NCBI GenBank assembly: GCA_036563805.1 | Contig: DATCLS010000032.1 | Coordinates: forward strand, 62,001 to 126,000 | Reading direction: 5' to 3' | Length of the DNA: 64,000 bases | Origin: DATCLS01 sp036563805 | Lineage (GTDB): Bacteria; Actinomycetota; Acidimicrobiia; Acidimicrobiales; VFJN01 | In this document: in pieces, positions 41,660 through 48,978 of the stretch | Numbering within the stretch: the stretch's first letter is position 1 | Layout: each line of letters opens with the position of its first letter | Made by a program: the position numbers and the translations under genes | The notes under the pieces: generated by a model | The model's input: the letters and a program-made list of their open reading frames with translations, nothing else | Told to the model about the DNA's origin: nothing | Databases searched by the model: none

Positions 41660-42961
41660 ATGCCCCACGGCCTGGTGCAGCGGTCGGTCCCCCGCCGGCC
41701 CGAGGGCCGCTCGACCGAGGCCCGCCCGGCCGACCGGACCGAGGGCCGGCTGGCGTTTTCCGGCGGCCCGCTCGAGCCGGCCGTCGTGGTCGTGGCCCGT
41801 GACGGGCGGGCGCGGGCGGCGCGCCGCTACGCCGAGCGCAAGATGCGGCGGGTGGTGAGCTCGGTCGCCGAGCCGGTCCTCCACGCCGAGGTGAAGCTGG
41901 CCATGGAGCCCAACCCGGCCGTCGAGCGGCCGGCCCGCGCCGAGGCGACCCTGGACGTGAACGGCTGGCTGGTTCGAGCCCACGTCGCCGCCCACCACCC
42001 GCGCGAGGCCGTCGACCTGCTGGTCGACCGCCTGCGCGACCAGCTCCAGCACCGCGGCGAGCGGCTGCGGGCGCTGCGCCACCTGGCCCCGGCCGCCGCG
42101 CCCGGGGCCCGGCGCCGGCGCCGTCCCGGCCGGCTGAGCCGCTACGACCGCCCGGTCGAGGAGCGGCAGGTCGTGCGCCGCAAGACGTTCGCCATCGGCG
42201 AGATGACGGTCGACGAGGCGGCGTTCGACATGGACATGCTCGACTTCGACTTCTACCTGTTCCGTGAGTACGGGACCGGCAGCGACGTGCTGCTCGTCCG
42301 CCGCCCCGACGGGTACGGGCTGCGGCGGCTGCGGGTGGCGCCGTCCACGGCGGTGGGGGCGACCGTCGACGTGACCGTCGAGCCCGACCTGGCCCCGACG
42401 CTGTCGGTGGACGAGGCGGTCGAGTGGCTCAACCTGTCCGGCGAGCCGTTCGTGTTCTTCGCCCACGCCGAGACCGGCCGGGGCAACGTCCTCTACCGGC
42501 GCCTCGACGGCCACTACGGGCTCATCACCCCGGCGGACGAGCCGGCGCCGCCGGCCGAGCCCGCCACGGTGCGGCGCCGGCTGCGGGACGAGCTCGACCG
42601 GCTCGAGGCCGTGCGGGCCGCCCTGGTGGGCGAGGGGCTCGACCGGGAGCCGGCGAGCGCCAGCGTGGCCGAGGCCGGGACGATCGACCAGCACCCGGCC
42701 GACCACGCCACCGAGACGTTCGAGCGGGAGAAGGACCTGTCGCTGCTCGCCGACGTCGAGGACGAGATCGCCGCCGTGCACCGGGCGCTGCAGCGCCTCG
42801 ACCGGGGCCGTTACGGCCGCTGCGAGGCGTGCGGCCGGCAGATCCCCGACGAGCGCCTGATCGCCGAGCCCGCCACCCGCTTCTGCGTCGAGCACCAGGC
42901 GGCCACGGAGGTCACCCCGGGGGCCGAGGGGCTGGCGGCGGGGGCCCGGCCCCCGGCCTGA
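41660..42961 (+). CDS. RafH-like ribosome hibernation factor: HPF domain, two S30AE C-terminal repeats and DksA/TraR-type zinc finger
   Basis: 433 residues from ATG 41660 (SD GAGGAGG). Residues ~35-140 are HPF/S30AE-like (AEVKLAMEPNPAVERPARAE; VRAHVAAHHPREAVDLLVDR). Residues ~168-228 are one S30AE C-terminal unit (VVRRKTFAIGEMTVDEAAFD, DFDFYLFRE). Residues ~243-291 are a second (LSVDEAVEWLNLSGEPFVFF, NVLYRRLDGHYGLITP). Residues ~300-415 look like DksA/TraR: a coiled hairpin (LRDELDRLEAVRAALVGEG ... DVEDEIAAVHRALQRLDRG) and a zinc site C388-x2-C391-x17-C409-x2-H412. M. tuberculosis RafH (Rv0079) is DosR-controlled; the DksA-like tail is an unusual addition. Confidence 0.85.
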   Translation: MPHGLVQRSVPRRPEGRSTEARPADRTEGRLAFSGGPLEPAVVVVARDGRARAARRYAERKMRRVVSSVAEPVLHAEVKLAMEPNPAVERPARAEATLDVNGWLVRAHVAAHHPREAVDLLVDRLRDQLQHRGERLRALRHLAPAAAPGARRRRRPGRLSRYDRPVEERQVVRRKTFAIGEMTVDEAAFDMDMLDFDFYLFREYGTGSDVLLVRRPDGYGLRRLRVAPSTAVGATVDVTVEPDLAPTLSVDEAVEWLNLSGEPFVFFAHAETGRGNVLYRRLDGHYGLITPADEPAPPAEPATVRRRLRDELDRLEAVRAALVGEGLDREPASASVAEAGTIDQHPADHATETFEREKDLSLLADVEDEIAAVHRALQRLDRGRYGRCEACGRQIPDERLIAEPATRFCVEHQAATEVTPGAEGLAAGARPPA

Positions 42962-42967
42962 ACGCCC

Positions 42968-43002
42968 GGCCCGCCGAGCCCGGTCACCGGGCTCGGCGGG
43001 CC
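42968..43002 (+). terminator. Strong hairpin, 17-bp perfect stem
   Basis: Left arm GGCCCGCCGAGCCCGGT and its exact reverse complement are separated by a single C, starting 6 nt after the hibernation-factor stop. Likely terminator for both converging genes. Confidence 0.75.
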
Positions 43003-43130
43003 CGGCCCGGGCGCGCCGCCCGGGGCGCGAACGCGGGGCGCAGCCGTGCGCCGCGGGCCGCCGGGGCCTGCGTGCCCCCGTGCCCTCGGCCCCCGGCGGC
43101 CCGGGCGGAACCTGCGCCCCGACCGGCCCC

Positions 43131-44087
43131 CTACCAGCGGGCGGTGTCGGCGACGCCCGCCGGCACGCGGGCGGGGCGGATCAGGCGGGCGCCGGCGGGC
43201 ACGACGGCGACGGGCCGCCCGGCGTCGTGGGCGACCCGGCGGCTGACGCTGCCGAGCAGCGGGTTGCCGCTCGCCCCGGCGCCGGACGAGCCGACGACGA
43301 GCAGGTCGGCGGCCAACATGCGCGCCACCCGCACCAGGGTGGGGGCCGGCGCCCCGCGGACGATCGTGACGCGGTGCTGGAGCTCGGCGGCGCGCAGGGG
43401 CTGGCACCAGTCGCGGGCCAGGCGGCGCAGCCGCCGGGGCGCGTCGGTCTCGCCCTCGGCGGTGACGGCGGCGCTGGGCCCGAGCGGCACCCAGGGCGCG
43501 TCCTCGATGGTGGCGACCACCTCGCAGGAGGCGCCGGTCAGCGCGGCCAGGTCGGCCGCCCAGGCCAGGGCCGAGAGGGACGCAGTGGAGCCGTCGACGC
43601 CGACCACCAGCCGGCGGACCTCGACGGACGGGCAATCGGCCGGGTCGGGCACGACCAGGGCGGGACGGGACCGGCCGGCCAGCCGCCGCAGCACCTGGAG
43701 CGCGGTGCTCCCCAGGGCCTGGGCCGGCGCGATGCCGGCGCCCCGGGTGCCGAGGACGACGAGGCTGGCGTCGCGCTCCTCGGCGGCGGCCAGGACGGCG
43801 TCGACGGCGGGACGCTCCCGGACGTCGACGTGCACGGGGCGGCCGGGGATGCCGACGCCGCACCAGTCCCGCTCGACGGTGGCTCGGATCGCGGCGAGGT
43901 GTTCGTGAGCGGGCGCGAGCTCCCCGCCCTCGTCGTCGAGGTGGTCGAGCAGGCCGGTGCCGTGCACGACCGCGATCTGCGCATCGAGCAGGGGCGCCAG
44001 CCACACGGACCAGCGCAGCGCGTTACGGGCCTGGGGTGAGCCGTCGATGCCGACGACGATCCAGGTCCGTGCGTCCTTCTCGTCCAT
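43131..44087 (-). CDS. Universal stress protein, tandem UspA domains
   Basis: 318 residues from ATG 44087. Domain 1: TWIVVGIDGSPQARNALRWS with GTRGAGIAPAQALGSTALQ. Domain 2: RLVVGVDGSTASLSALAWA with GSSGAGASGNPLLGSVSRR. Both ATP loops are kept. The start is 38 nt from a perfect box, with CACGAT 7 nt before the ATG, the best example of the leaderless regulon promoter. Confidence 0.9.
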   Translation of the reverse strand: MDEKDARTWIVVGIDGSPQARNALRWSVWLAPLLDAQIAVVHGTGLLDHLDDEGGELAPAHEHLAAIRATVERDWCGVGIPGRPVHVDVRERPAVDAVLAAAEERDASLVVLGTRGAGIAPAQALGSTALQVLRRLAGRSRPALVVPDPADCPSVEVRRLVVGVDGSTASLSALAWAADLAALTGASCEVVATIEDAPWVPLGPSAAVTAEGETDAPRRLRRLARDWCQPLRAAELQHRVTIVRGAPAPTLVRVARMLAADLLVVGSSGAGASGNPLLGSVSRRVAHDAGRPVAVVPAGARLIRPARVPAGVADTARW

Positions 44088-44124
44088 GGGGACGATCGTG
44101 CGGGCCGGGCGCCGGCCGATGGCA

Positions 44125-44138
44125 GGGCCGAAGGTCCC
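44125..44138 (-). promoter_or_regulatory. DosR-like box 16
   Basis: Minus-strand GGGACCTTCGGCCC, 38 nt from the USP ATG. Confidence 0.8.
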
Positions 44139-44269
44139 GACTCGACGAGCGGTCGACCCTTCCGGCCGGCGGTCAGCCGTGCCGGGAGTCGGCGTCGCCG
44201 TTCTCCTTGGCCGAGCGCCCGGGCACCGGGCCGGGGTGGCCGGCGGGGCCGGGGCGGTCGCCTGACGGC

Positions 44270-44539
44270 TCAGGCCAGCTTCAGGAACATCTTCTCGACG
44301 CTCTCGAGCGGGTAGCCGGCCGCCGCGGCCTCGTCGGGGTGCTCGATGCACCAGGTCAGGCCGGCGGCGACGAGCTTGAACCCGGCCCGCTCGAGCGCCC
44401 GGGTGGCGGCGCTGATCTGGGTCACGACGTCCTTGCACTCGCGTCCCTCGTCGAGCATGCGCTCGATGCCGGCCAGCTGGCCGCTGACCCGGTGCAGGCG
44501 GCGGCGTACGTCCTCGATGACGTCGTCGGGGATCTCCAT
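44270..44539 (-). CDS. CsoR/RcnR-family repressor, CstR-like persulfide sensor
   Basis: 89 residues, all helical. The two conserved cysteines are C35 (RECKDVV) and C64 (LTWCIEH). The His used by copper-sensing CsoR proteins, four residues before the second Cys, is Gly here, so a thiol-persulfide (CstR-like) sensor is more likely than a copper sensor. The adjacent persulfide dioxygenase/rhodanese gene supports this. An ATACCCC...GGGTAT operator lies 15 nt upstream of its start. Confidence 0.85.
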   Translation of the reverse strand: MEIPDDVIEDVRRRLHRVSGQLAGIERMLDEGRECKDVVTQISAATRALERAGFKLVAAGLTWCIEHPDEAAAAGYPLESVEKMFLKLA

Positions 44540-44553
44540 CTCGGCCCCACTGT

Positions 44554-44569
44554 ATACCCCGGTGGGTAT
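44554..44569 (-). promoter_or_regulatory. CsoR/CstR-type operator
   Basis: ATACCCCGGTGGGTAT directly before the repressor gene; similar elements precede the thioredoxin gene at 46603-46640. Confidence 0.8.
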
Positions 44570-44603
44570 CCGGCGGCCGGCTCCGGCCTCTCAGCTCGGT
44601 CCC

Positions 44604-46013
44604 TCAGTCAGCCGGCCCCGACGCCTCCGGGACCGTGGTGGGCAGGCCGGCGCCCACCCAGGCCCCGTAGCCGCCTTGGAGGTCGGCGACCTGGGGGAAG
44701 CCCAGCGCCCGCAGCAGCGAGGCGGCGATGGACGACCGGTAGCCGCCGGCGCAGTACACGACGGTGGGCGCGGCCGGGTCGAGGACACCGTGGCCGTCGA
44801 GCAGGCGGGCGAGCGGCAGGCGCACGGCACCGGGCACGACGCCGTCCTCTTGCTCGGCGGGGTTGCGCACGTCCACGACCTGGAGGCCGGGCTCGTCGCC
44901 GCGCCAGGCCGCGAGGTCGGGGGCGGCCAGGCGGCGGGCCCGGGCGGCCAGGTCGGGCCGGTCCGCCAGCACCCGCTCGACGTCCGTGACGGCACCCCGC
45001 ACCCGGTCGAACCCGATGCGGGCCAGGCGCACCCTGGCCTCGGCGGCCCGACCGGGGTCGGCCACCACGACCACCGGCTGGCCCGGGCGGAGGACGTCGC
45101 CGGCGTACTCGGCGAACCGCCCGTCCAGGCCGACGTTGAGCGAGCCCCGCAGGTGGCCCGAGGCGAACGTCTCGGGCGGCCGCCCGTCGACCACCACCGC
45201 CCCGTCCCGCAGGCACGCCTCCAGCTCGCCGACGTCGAGGCGCACCGGCGGCTCGGCGTCGTCCAGCAGGTCGTGGACCCGCCGGTTGCTGTCGGCCGTG
45301 TAGGCGAAGTACAGCGGCGCCACCGACTGGCCCTGGGTGACGACCTCCACGAAGGCGTCCTCGGTCATGGGGCGCAGGGCGTAGTTGCCGGCGCGCTGCT
45401 CGCCGATCGTCGACGACACGGCGTCGGACAGCGACTTGCCGCAGGCCGAGCCGGCGCCGTGGGCGGGGAACACCCGGGTGGCGTCCGGGAGCGTGAGCAG
45501 CTGGTCGTGGAGCGACCGGTAGAGGCGGCGGGCCAGGTCCTCGGCCGTGACGCCGACCGACGTCAGCAGGTCGGGCCGACCGACGTCGCCGACGAACAGC
45601 GTGTCGCCGGTCAGGACGCCCCACGGCGCCGGGTCGTCGGCGTGCTCCCACACCACCACCGAGATCGACTCGGGCGTGTGCCCCGGCGTGTGCCGGACCT
45701 CGAGCACGACGTCGCCGAGCTCCAGGCGTTGGCCGTCGGCGAGCGGGTCGATGGGGAAGTCGGCCTCGGCAGCGGACCCGTACGAGATCACCGCCCCGGC
45801 GGCGTCGGCCAGCTCGAGGTGGCCGGACAGGAAGTCGGCGTGGAAGTGGGTCTCGATCACCCGCTCGATGGTCAGGCCGTGGGCGGCCGCGTCGGCCAGG
45901 TAGCCGGCGACGTCGCGCTGGGGGTCGACCACCACCGCCCGTCCGCTCGTCGTGTCGCCGATCAGGTAGCTGAACAGCGACAGGCACGACAGCTGGTACT
46001 GCCGGAAGAACAT
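44604..46013 (-). CDS. MBL-fold persulfide dioxygenase-rhodanese fusion (CstB-like)
   Basis: 469 residues. The MBL domain (1-~245) has H56-x-H58-x-D60 ... H65 (THFHADFLSGH), HTPGHTPES and LTGDTLFVGDVGRPD, the persulfide dioxygenase metal set. Two rhodanese domains follow. The first (~255-345) lacks a catalytic Cys (VVVVADPGRAAEA). The second (~370-460) has the active loop VVYCAGGYRSS. The layout matches staphylococcal CstB, which oxidises persulfides to sulfite/thiosulfate. SD GGAGG precedes ATG 46013. The thioredoxin gene lies upstream. Confidence 0.9.
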   Translation of the reverse strand: MFFRQYQLSCLSLFSYLIGDTTSGRAVVVDPQRDVAGYLADAAAHGLTIERVIETHFHADFLSGHLELADAAGAVISYGSAAEADFPIDPLADGQRLELGDVVLEVRHTPGHTPESISVVVWEHADDPAPWGVLTGDTLFVGDVGRPDLLTSVGVTAEDLARRLYRSLHDQLLTLPDATRVFPAHGAGSACGKSLSDAVSSTIGEQRAGNYALRPMTEDAFVEVVTQGQSVAPLYFAYTADSNRRVHDLLDDAEPPVRLDVGELEACLRDGAVVVDGRPPETFASGHLRGSLNVGLDGRFAEYAGDVLRPGQPVVVVADPGRAAEARVRLARIGFDRVRGAVTDVERVLADRPDLAARARRLAAPDLAAWRGDEPGLQVVDVRNPAEQEDGVVPGAVRLPLARLLDGHGVLDPAAPTVVYCAGGYRSSIAASLLRALGFPQVADLQGGYGAWVGAGLPTTVPEASGPAD

Positions 46014-46181
46014 CGTGTCGACCTCCGCCTCGCCCTGTGCCCTCGGTCCTTCGCCGGGGATCCTCCTCGTCCGTCGTCCGCCCGATCCTCCGCTCGGGGC
46101 CGCCCGTCTCGGCGTCCGCCCGCCCCGGGTCCGTGCGCCCGTGCGAACGGCGCCCGTCGGGCCGGCGGGTCGCCGCCCCGG

Positions 46182-46556
46182 TCAGCCGGTCACCGCCGTC
46201 CGCTGGTCGGCGACGGCCCGGTGGACCTCCTCCATGTCGAGCGCCCGCACCTGGGCGATGAGGTCCTCGAGCACCGGGGCCGGGAGCGCGCCGGGCTGGG
46301 AGAACACGAGCACGCCCTCGCGGAACACCATGAGCGTCGGGATCGACATGATCCCGGCCCGGGCCGCCAGGTTCTGCTCGGCCTCGGTGTTCACCTTGGC
46401 GAACACGATGTCGTCGTGCTCGGCGGCCGCCGCCTCGAACACCGGCGCGAAGGCCCGGCAGGGCCCGCACCACGATGCCCACCAATCGACCAGGACGATG
46501 TCGTTGCTCGTCACCGTGGTCTCGAAGTCGGCTTCGGTCAGTTCGATGGTGGCCAT
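46182..46556 (-). CDS. trxA: Thioredoxin
   Basis: 124 residues. The active site is WCGPC (VDWWASWCGPCRAFAPVFEA), with the cis-Pro in MSIPTLMVFREG. It is slightly longer than usual, with a C-terminal helix. Two ATACCC...GGGTAT operators lie upstream, so it belongs to the persulfide-responsive unit with the downstream dioxygenase-rhodanese. Confidence 0.9.
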   Translation of the reverse strand: MATIELTEADFETTVTSNDIVLVDWWASWCGPCRAFAPVFEAAAAEHDDIVFAKVNTEAEQNLAARAGIMSIPTLMVFREGVLVFSQPGALPAPVLEDLIAQVRALDMEEVHRAVADQRTAVTG

Positions 46557-46602
46557 CGGGCCCTCCGCGTCGGAGTCGGGTGGTTCGCCCCGTCCAACGC
46601 TC

Positions 46603-46640
46603 ATACCCTGGCGGGTATTCCTGATACCCCAGGGGGTATC
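46603..46640 (-). promoter_or_regulatory. Two CsoR/CstR-type operators
   Basis: ATACCCTGGCGGGTAT (46603-46618) and GATACCCCAGGGGGTATC (46623-46640). They are adjacent and lie 47-84 nt before the thioredoxin ATG. Confidence 0.8.
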
Positions 46641-46645
46641 TCGGA

Positions 46646-47155
46646 TCAGAGGCCAGGCCCGGGCCCGGCGCGGCGGCGCTCGGCCCGGCGGGCGAGCGCG
46701 GCGACGACCGCGGCGACCGTGATCAGCAGCACGCCCCAGGTCATGAGCCGAAGGCCGGGGCGGCTCCGGCCGACCGAGTCGATGTCGTGGAACTCCCCCG
46801 TCGAGGCGTACCAGTCTACGAGCACCCAGAACCAGGTCAGGGCGAGGGCGAGCGGCGCCCAGTTCCGGCGGCCGCAGGCGGCGGCCACCGCCGCGCCGGC
46901 CGCCACCAGGCCGAACCCGACGGTCAGGAGGGCGATGGCCGAGGTGCCCCGGGTGGTGAGGACCTCGTCGGCCTCCCGGTCGTCGATCACCCACCACACC
47001 TGGCTCACGCTGACCGCCAGCAGCAGGGCACCGGCCCCCGCCAGCCCGGCGACGACGGCCCGCACCGGAGCCAGGGACGGGTGGGGCGTGAACCGCCTGG
47101 TCCGGAGCGTGAGCAGGACCCCCACGATCAGGAGTGCCGGGAGGATGACGAACAC
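46646..47155 (-). CDS. Four-helix membrane protein of unknown function
   Basis: 169 residues with four hydrophobic helices (VILPALLIVGVLLTL; VVAGLAGAGALLLAVSVSQV; SAIALLTVGFGLVAAGAAVA; LMTWGVLLITVAAVVAAL) and a basic end. It ends just before the CstR-type operators. No family recognised. Confidence 0.6.
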   Translation of the reverse strand: MFVILPALLIVGVLLTLRTRRFTPHPSLAPVRAVVAGLAGAGALLLAVSVSQVWWVIDDREADEVLTTRGTSAIALLTVGFGLVAAGAAVAAACGRRNWAPLALALTWFWVLVDWYASTGEFHDIDSVGRSRPGLRLMTWGVLLITVAAVVAALARRAERRRAGPGPGL

Positions 47156-47242
47156 GTCTCACCGCCAAACGACGTCGGGAACGGGGAACGGGCCGGGCGC
47201 CCGCCGCGTCGCGCCGGCCCGGTCCCGACCCCGCCAGACCGG

Positions 47243-47659
47243 TCAGGCCATCGGCTGCTGCTGCGCGTTGTAGGCGGCCGGGGTGCCGGAGGCGTGCAGG
47301 GCCGCGTCGGCGGCCTCGACGTCCTTGTGGAACCGCTTGTGCACCCACGACTTCTTGCCGTCGGGCGTGAGGTAGAGGGGGCCGGCCCACAGCCCCGACA
47401 CCGGGCCGAGCTGGGTGTTGCGGGGCAGTCGGGCCACCACCTGCTTCGGCTTCGACGCCATCCACCAGGGCGCCCGGGCGACCACGATCGCCCGATCGGT
47501 GACCGCCACGACGTACCACTTGGTGGTGAACATCACCAAGCTCGTCAGCAGCATCCAGTACGGGCTCGGGCCCGTCTGGACGATGAAGGCGTGTTGGACC
47601 TGCTCCCCTGGCTCGAGGAACGGCTGCATGCGGTCGCGAAGCTTGTCTCGCAGTGCCAT
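47243..47659 (-). CDS. Small PH-like-domain protein
   Basis: 138 residues. After the helix ALRDKLRDRMQPFLEPGEQV there is a beta-rich region (AFIVQTGPSPYWMLL; YVVAVTDRAIVVARAPWW; LGPVSGLWAGPLYLTPDGKK). The order resembles actinobacterial PH-like (bPH) proteins that begin EPGE-. Function unknown. Codon use is less extreme than in its neighbours. Confidence 0.55.
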   Translation of the reverse strand: MALRDKLRDRMQPFLEPGEQVQHAFIVQTGPSPYWMLLTSLVMFTTKWYVVAVTDRAIVVARAPWWMASKPKQVVARLPRNTQLGPVSGLWAGPLYLTPDGKKSWVHKRFHKDVEAADAALHASGTPAAYNAQQQPMA

Positions 47660-47838
47660 GTCGTCTGCGTTCTCCCCTGCGTGCTGTGGTCGCCCGCCAA
47701 CGGAGAGCGGTGAGCGTAGTGACCATCCGGCGCGCCGGGGGCGCGGGCCGGACCGGCCCCGCTGGCCGGGGACGGCGCAGAGAAACCGGGAGCCGGTGGG
47801 CGCCCGGGAGCGCGGGTGACGGGGTCAGAGGTTCGGGG

Positions 47839-48780
47839 TCAGAGGGCGATGACGCCGGCGGCGGTGGCGCCCACGACCACCAGGCCGAGCACGGTCTGGC
47901 GGATGCCGAGCACGACGGCGGGCGGGGGCGTCCGGCGGGCGGTCACGACGTGGACCACAACCAGGACGGCCAGCGCCGCCAGGCCGACAACCAGCCGCCC
48001 ATCGAGCGCCACGGCGATCCCGCCGACCACCAGCCCGGCGACCTGGGCGGCGTCGCTGCGCCCCAGGTGGTGAGGCCGGCCCTTGGCCCGGGCGAGCTGG
48101 GTGTGGACGTAGGGGAGCGCGGCCAGCGCCCGGGCCGCGAGCACGATCCACAGGCCGGTGGCCAGCCGGGCGCCCTCACCGTGGGCGCCGCCGTCGCCGG
48201 CGGCCAGCACGATGGCGGCCGCCACCGCGGCGATGCCGACCGACCCCGCCAGCTCGGGGAGGAGGCGCCGCCCGCGGCTGCGCATGTCGAACCACAGCTC
48301 GACGGCCACCAGCGGGGCGGCGACGACCAGCGGGACCCAGAACCGGCCGCTGGCCGTGGCTGCCGCCCAGGCGACGAGCGCGGCGAGCGCCGCCAGCTCG
48401 ACCGCGGCCACCCGCTCGGCCAGCGCACTCCGTGGCAGTCGACGGCGCCGCCACCGGTCGACCAGTGCCAGCTTGAGCGGCGTGCGAGCGAGGAAGGCGA
48501 CGAACGCCGCGGCGGTCAGGGCGCCCCCGGCGACGGTGGGGGCGATGATCAGGCCCAGCAGCGCCGGCTCCGCGGTCAGGCCCCACCCACCGTGCTCGGC
48601 CGGCAGAGCCACCGCCCGCAGGGGCGACCGCCCGGCGGGCTGGGACCGGGCGGATCGGCGTTCCGGCGGGCGCTGGGGGGCACGCCGGGGCGTGGTCGTG
48701 GCGGACGAGTCGGGGAGCGCCTCACCGGGCGCGTCCTCGGGCGCCGCGGGCGTCGTGCCGACCTCGACGTCGCTGCTCAC
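47839..48780 (-). CDS. YwiC-like family membrane protein
   Basis: 313 residues. The N-terminal ~55 are Pro/Arg-rich, then LPAEHGGWGLTAEPALLGLI, the YwiC family signature, followed by about eight helices and AKGRPHHLGRSDAAQVAG. In Bacillus subtilis ywiC lies beside narK/fnr, which suggests a link to anaerobic nitrate metabolism, although its function is unknown. It overlaps a 37-aa ORF (GTGA) that begins 39 nt from box 17. Confidence 0.8.
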   Translation of the reverse strand: MSSDVEVGTTPAAPEDAPGEALPDSSATTTPRRAPQRPPERRSARSQPAGRSPLRAVALPAEHGGWGLTAEPALLGLIIAPTVAGGALTAAAFVAFLARTPLKLALVDRWRRRRLPRSALAERVAAVELAALAALVAWAAATASGRFWVPLVVAAPLVAVELWFDMRSRGRRLLPELAGSVGIAAVAAAIVLAAGDGGAHGEGARLATGLWIVLAARALAALPYVHTQLARAKGRPHHLGRSDAAQVAGLVVGGIAVALDGRLVVGLAALAVLVVVHVVTARRTPPPAVVLGIRQTVLGLVVVGATAAGVIAL

Positions 48781-48890
48781 GCCGGGCCTCCCTGGGTCCC
48801 ACGAGCCCGCGTCCCACGGGCGGCCACGAGGTCGGACGACGGGGTCGGGGCGACGGGCGGCACCCCGCTGGAGAGCAGTGCGGCAGCCAT
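48777..48890 (-). CDS. Possible leaderless 37-aa ORF ahead of the YwiC-like gene
   Basis: ATG 48890 is 39 nt from box 17 with TACTGT just upstream. It encodes MAAALLSSGVPPVAPTP... and overlaps the YwiC-like start by GTGA. Its first 20 nt match the start of the hemerythrin-like gene at 7699 in 19 positions, so a shared promoter-leader module seems likely. Confidence 0.45.
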   Translation of the reverse strand: MAAALLSSGVPPVAPTPSSDLVAARGTRARGTQGGPA

Positions 48891-48928
48891 CGACACAGTA
48901 GGTAGATCGAGGTGCCGGTCTGGCAGTA

Positions 48929-48942
48929 GGGCCGAAGGTCCC
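48929..48942 (-). promoter_or_regulatory. DosR-like box 17
   Basis: Minus-strand GGGACCTTCGGCCC, followed by CTACTG as at box 5. It is the last intergenic copy of the series in the window. Confidence 0.8.
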
Positions 48943-48978
48943 TAACGCCCGAACCCCGAACCCGCTGCCGCCCGCCGG

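Noticed and set aside
44270..44539. Copper-sensing CsoR as the identity of the repressor
   Set aside because: The His ligand four residues before the second Cys is Gly and the neighbours are sulfur-handling enzymes, so a persulfide sensor fits better.
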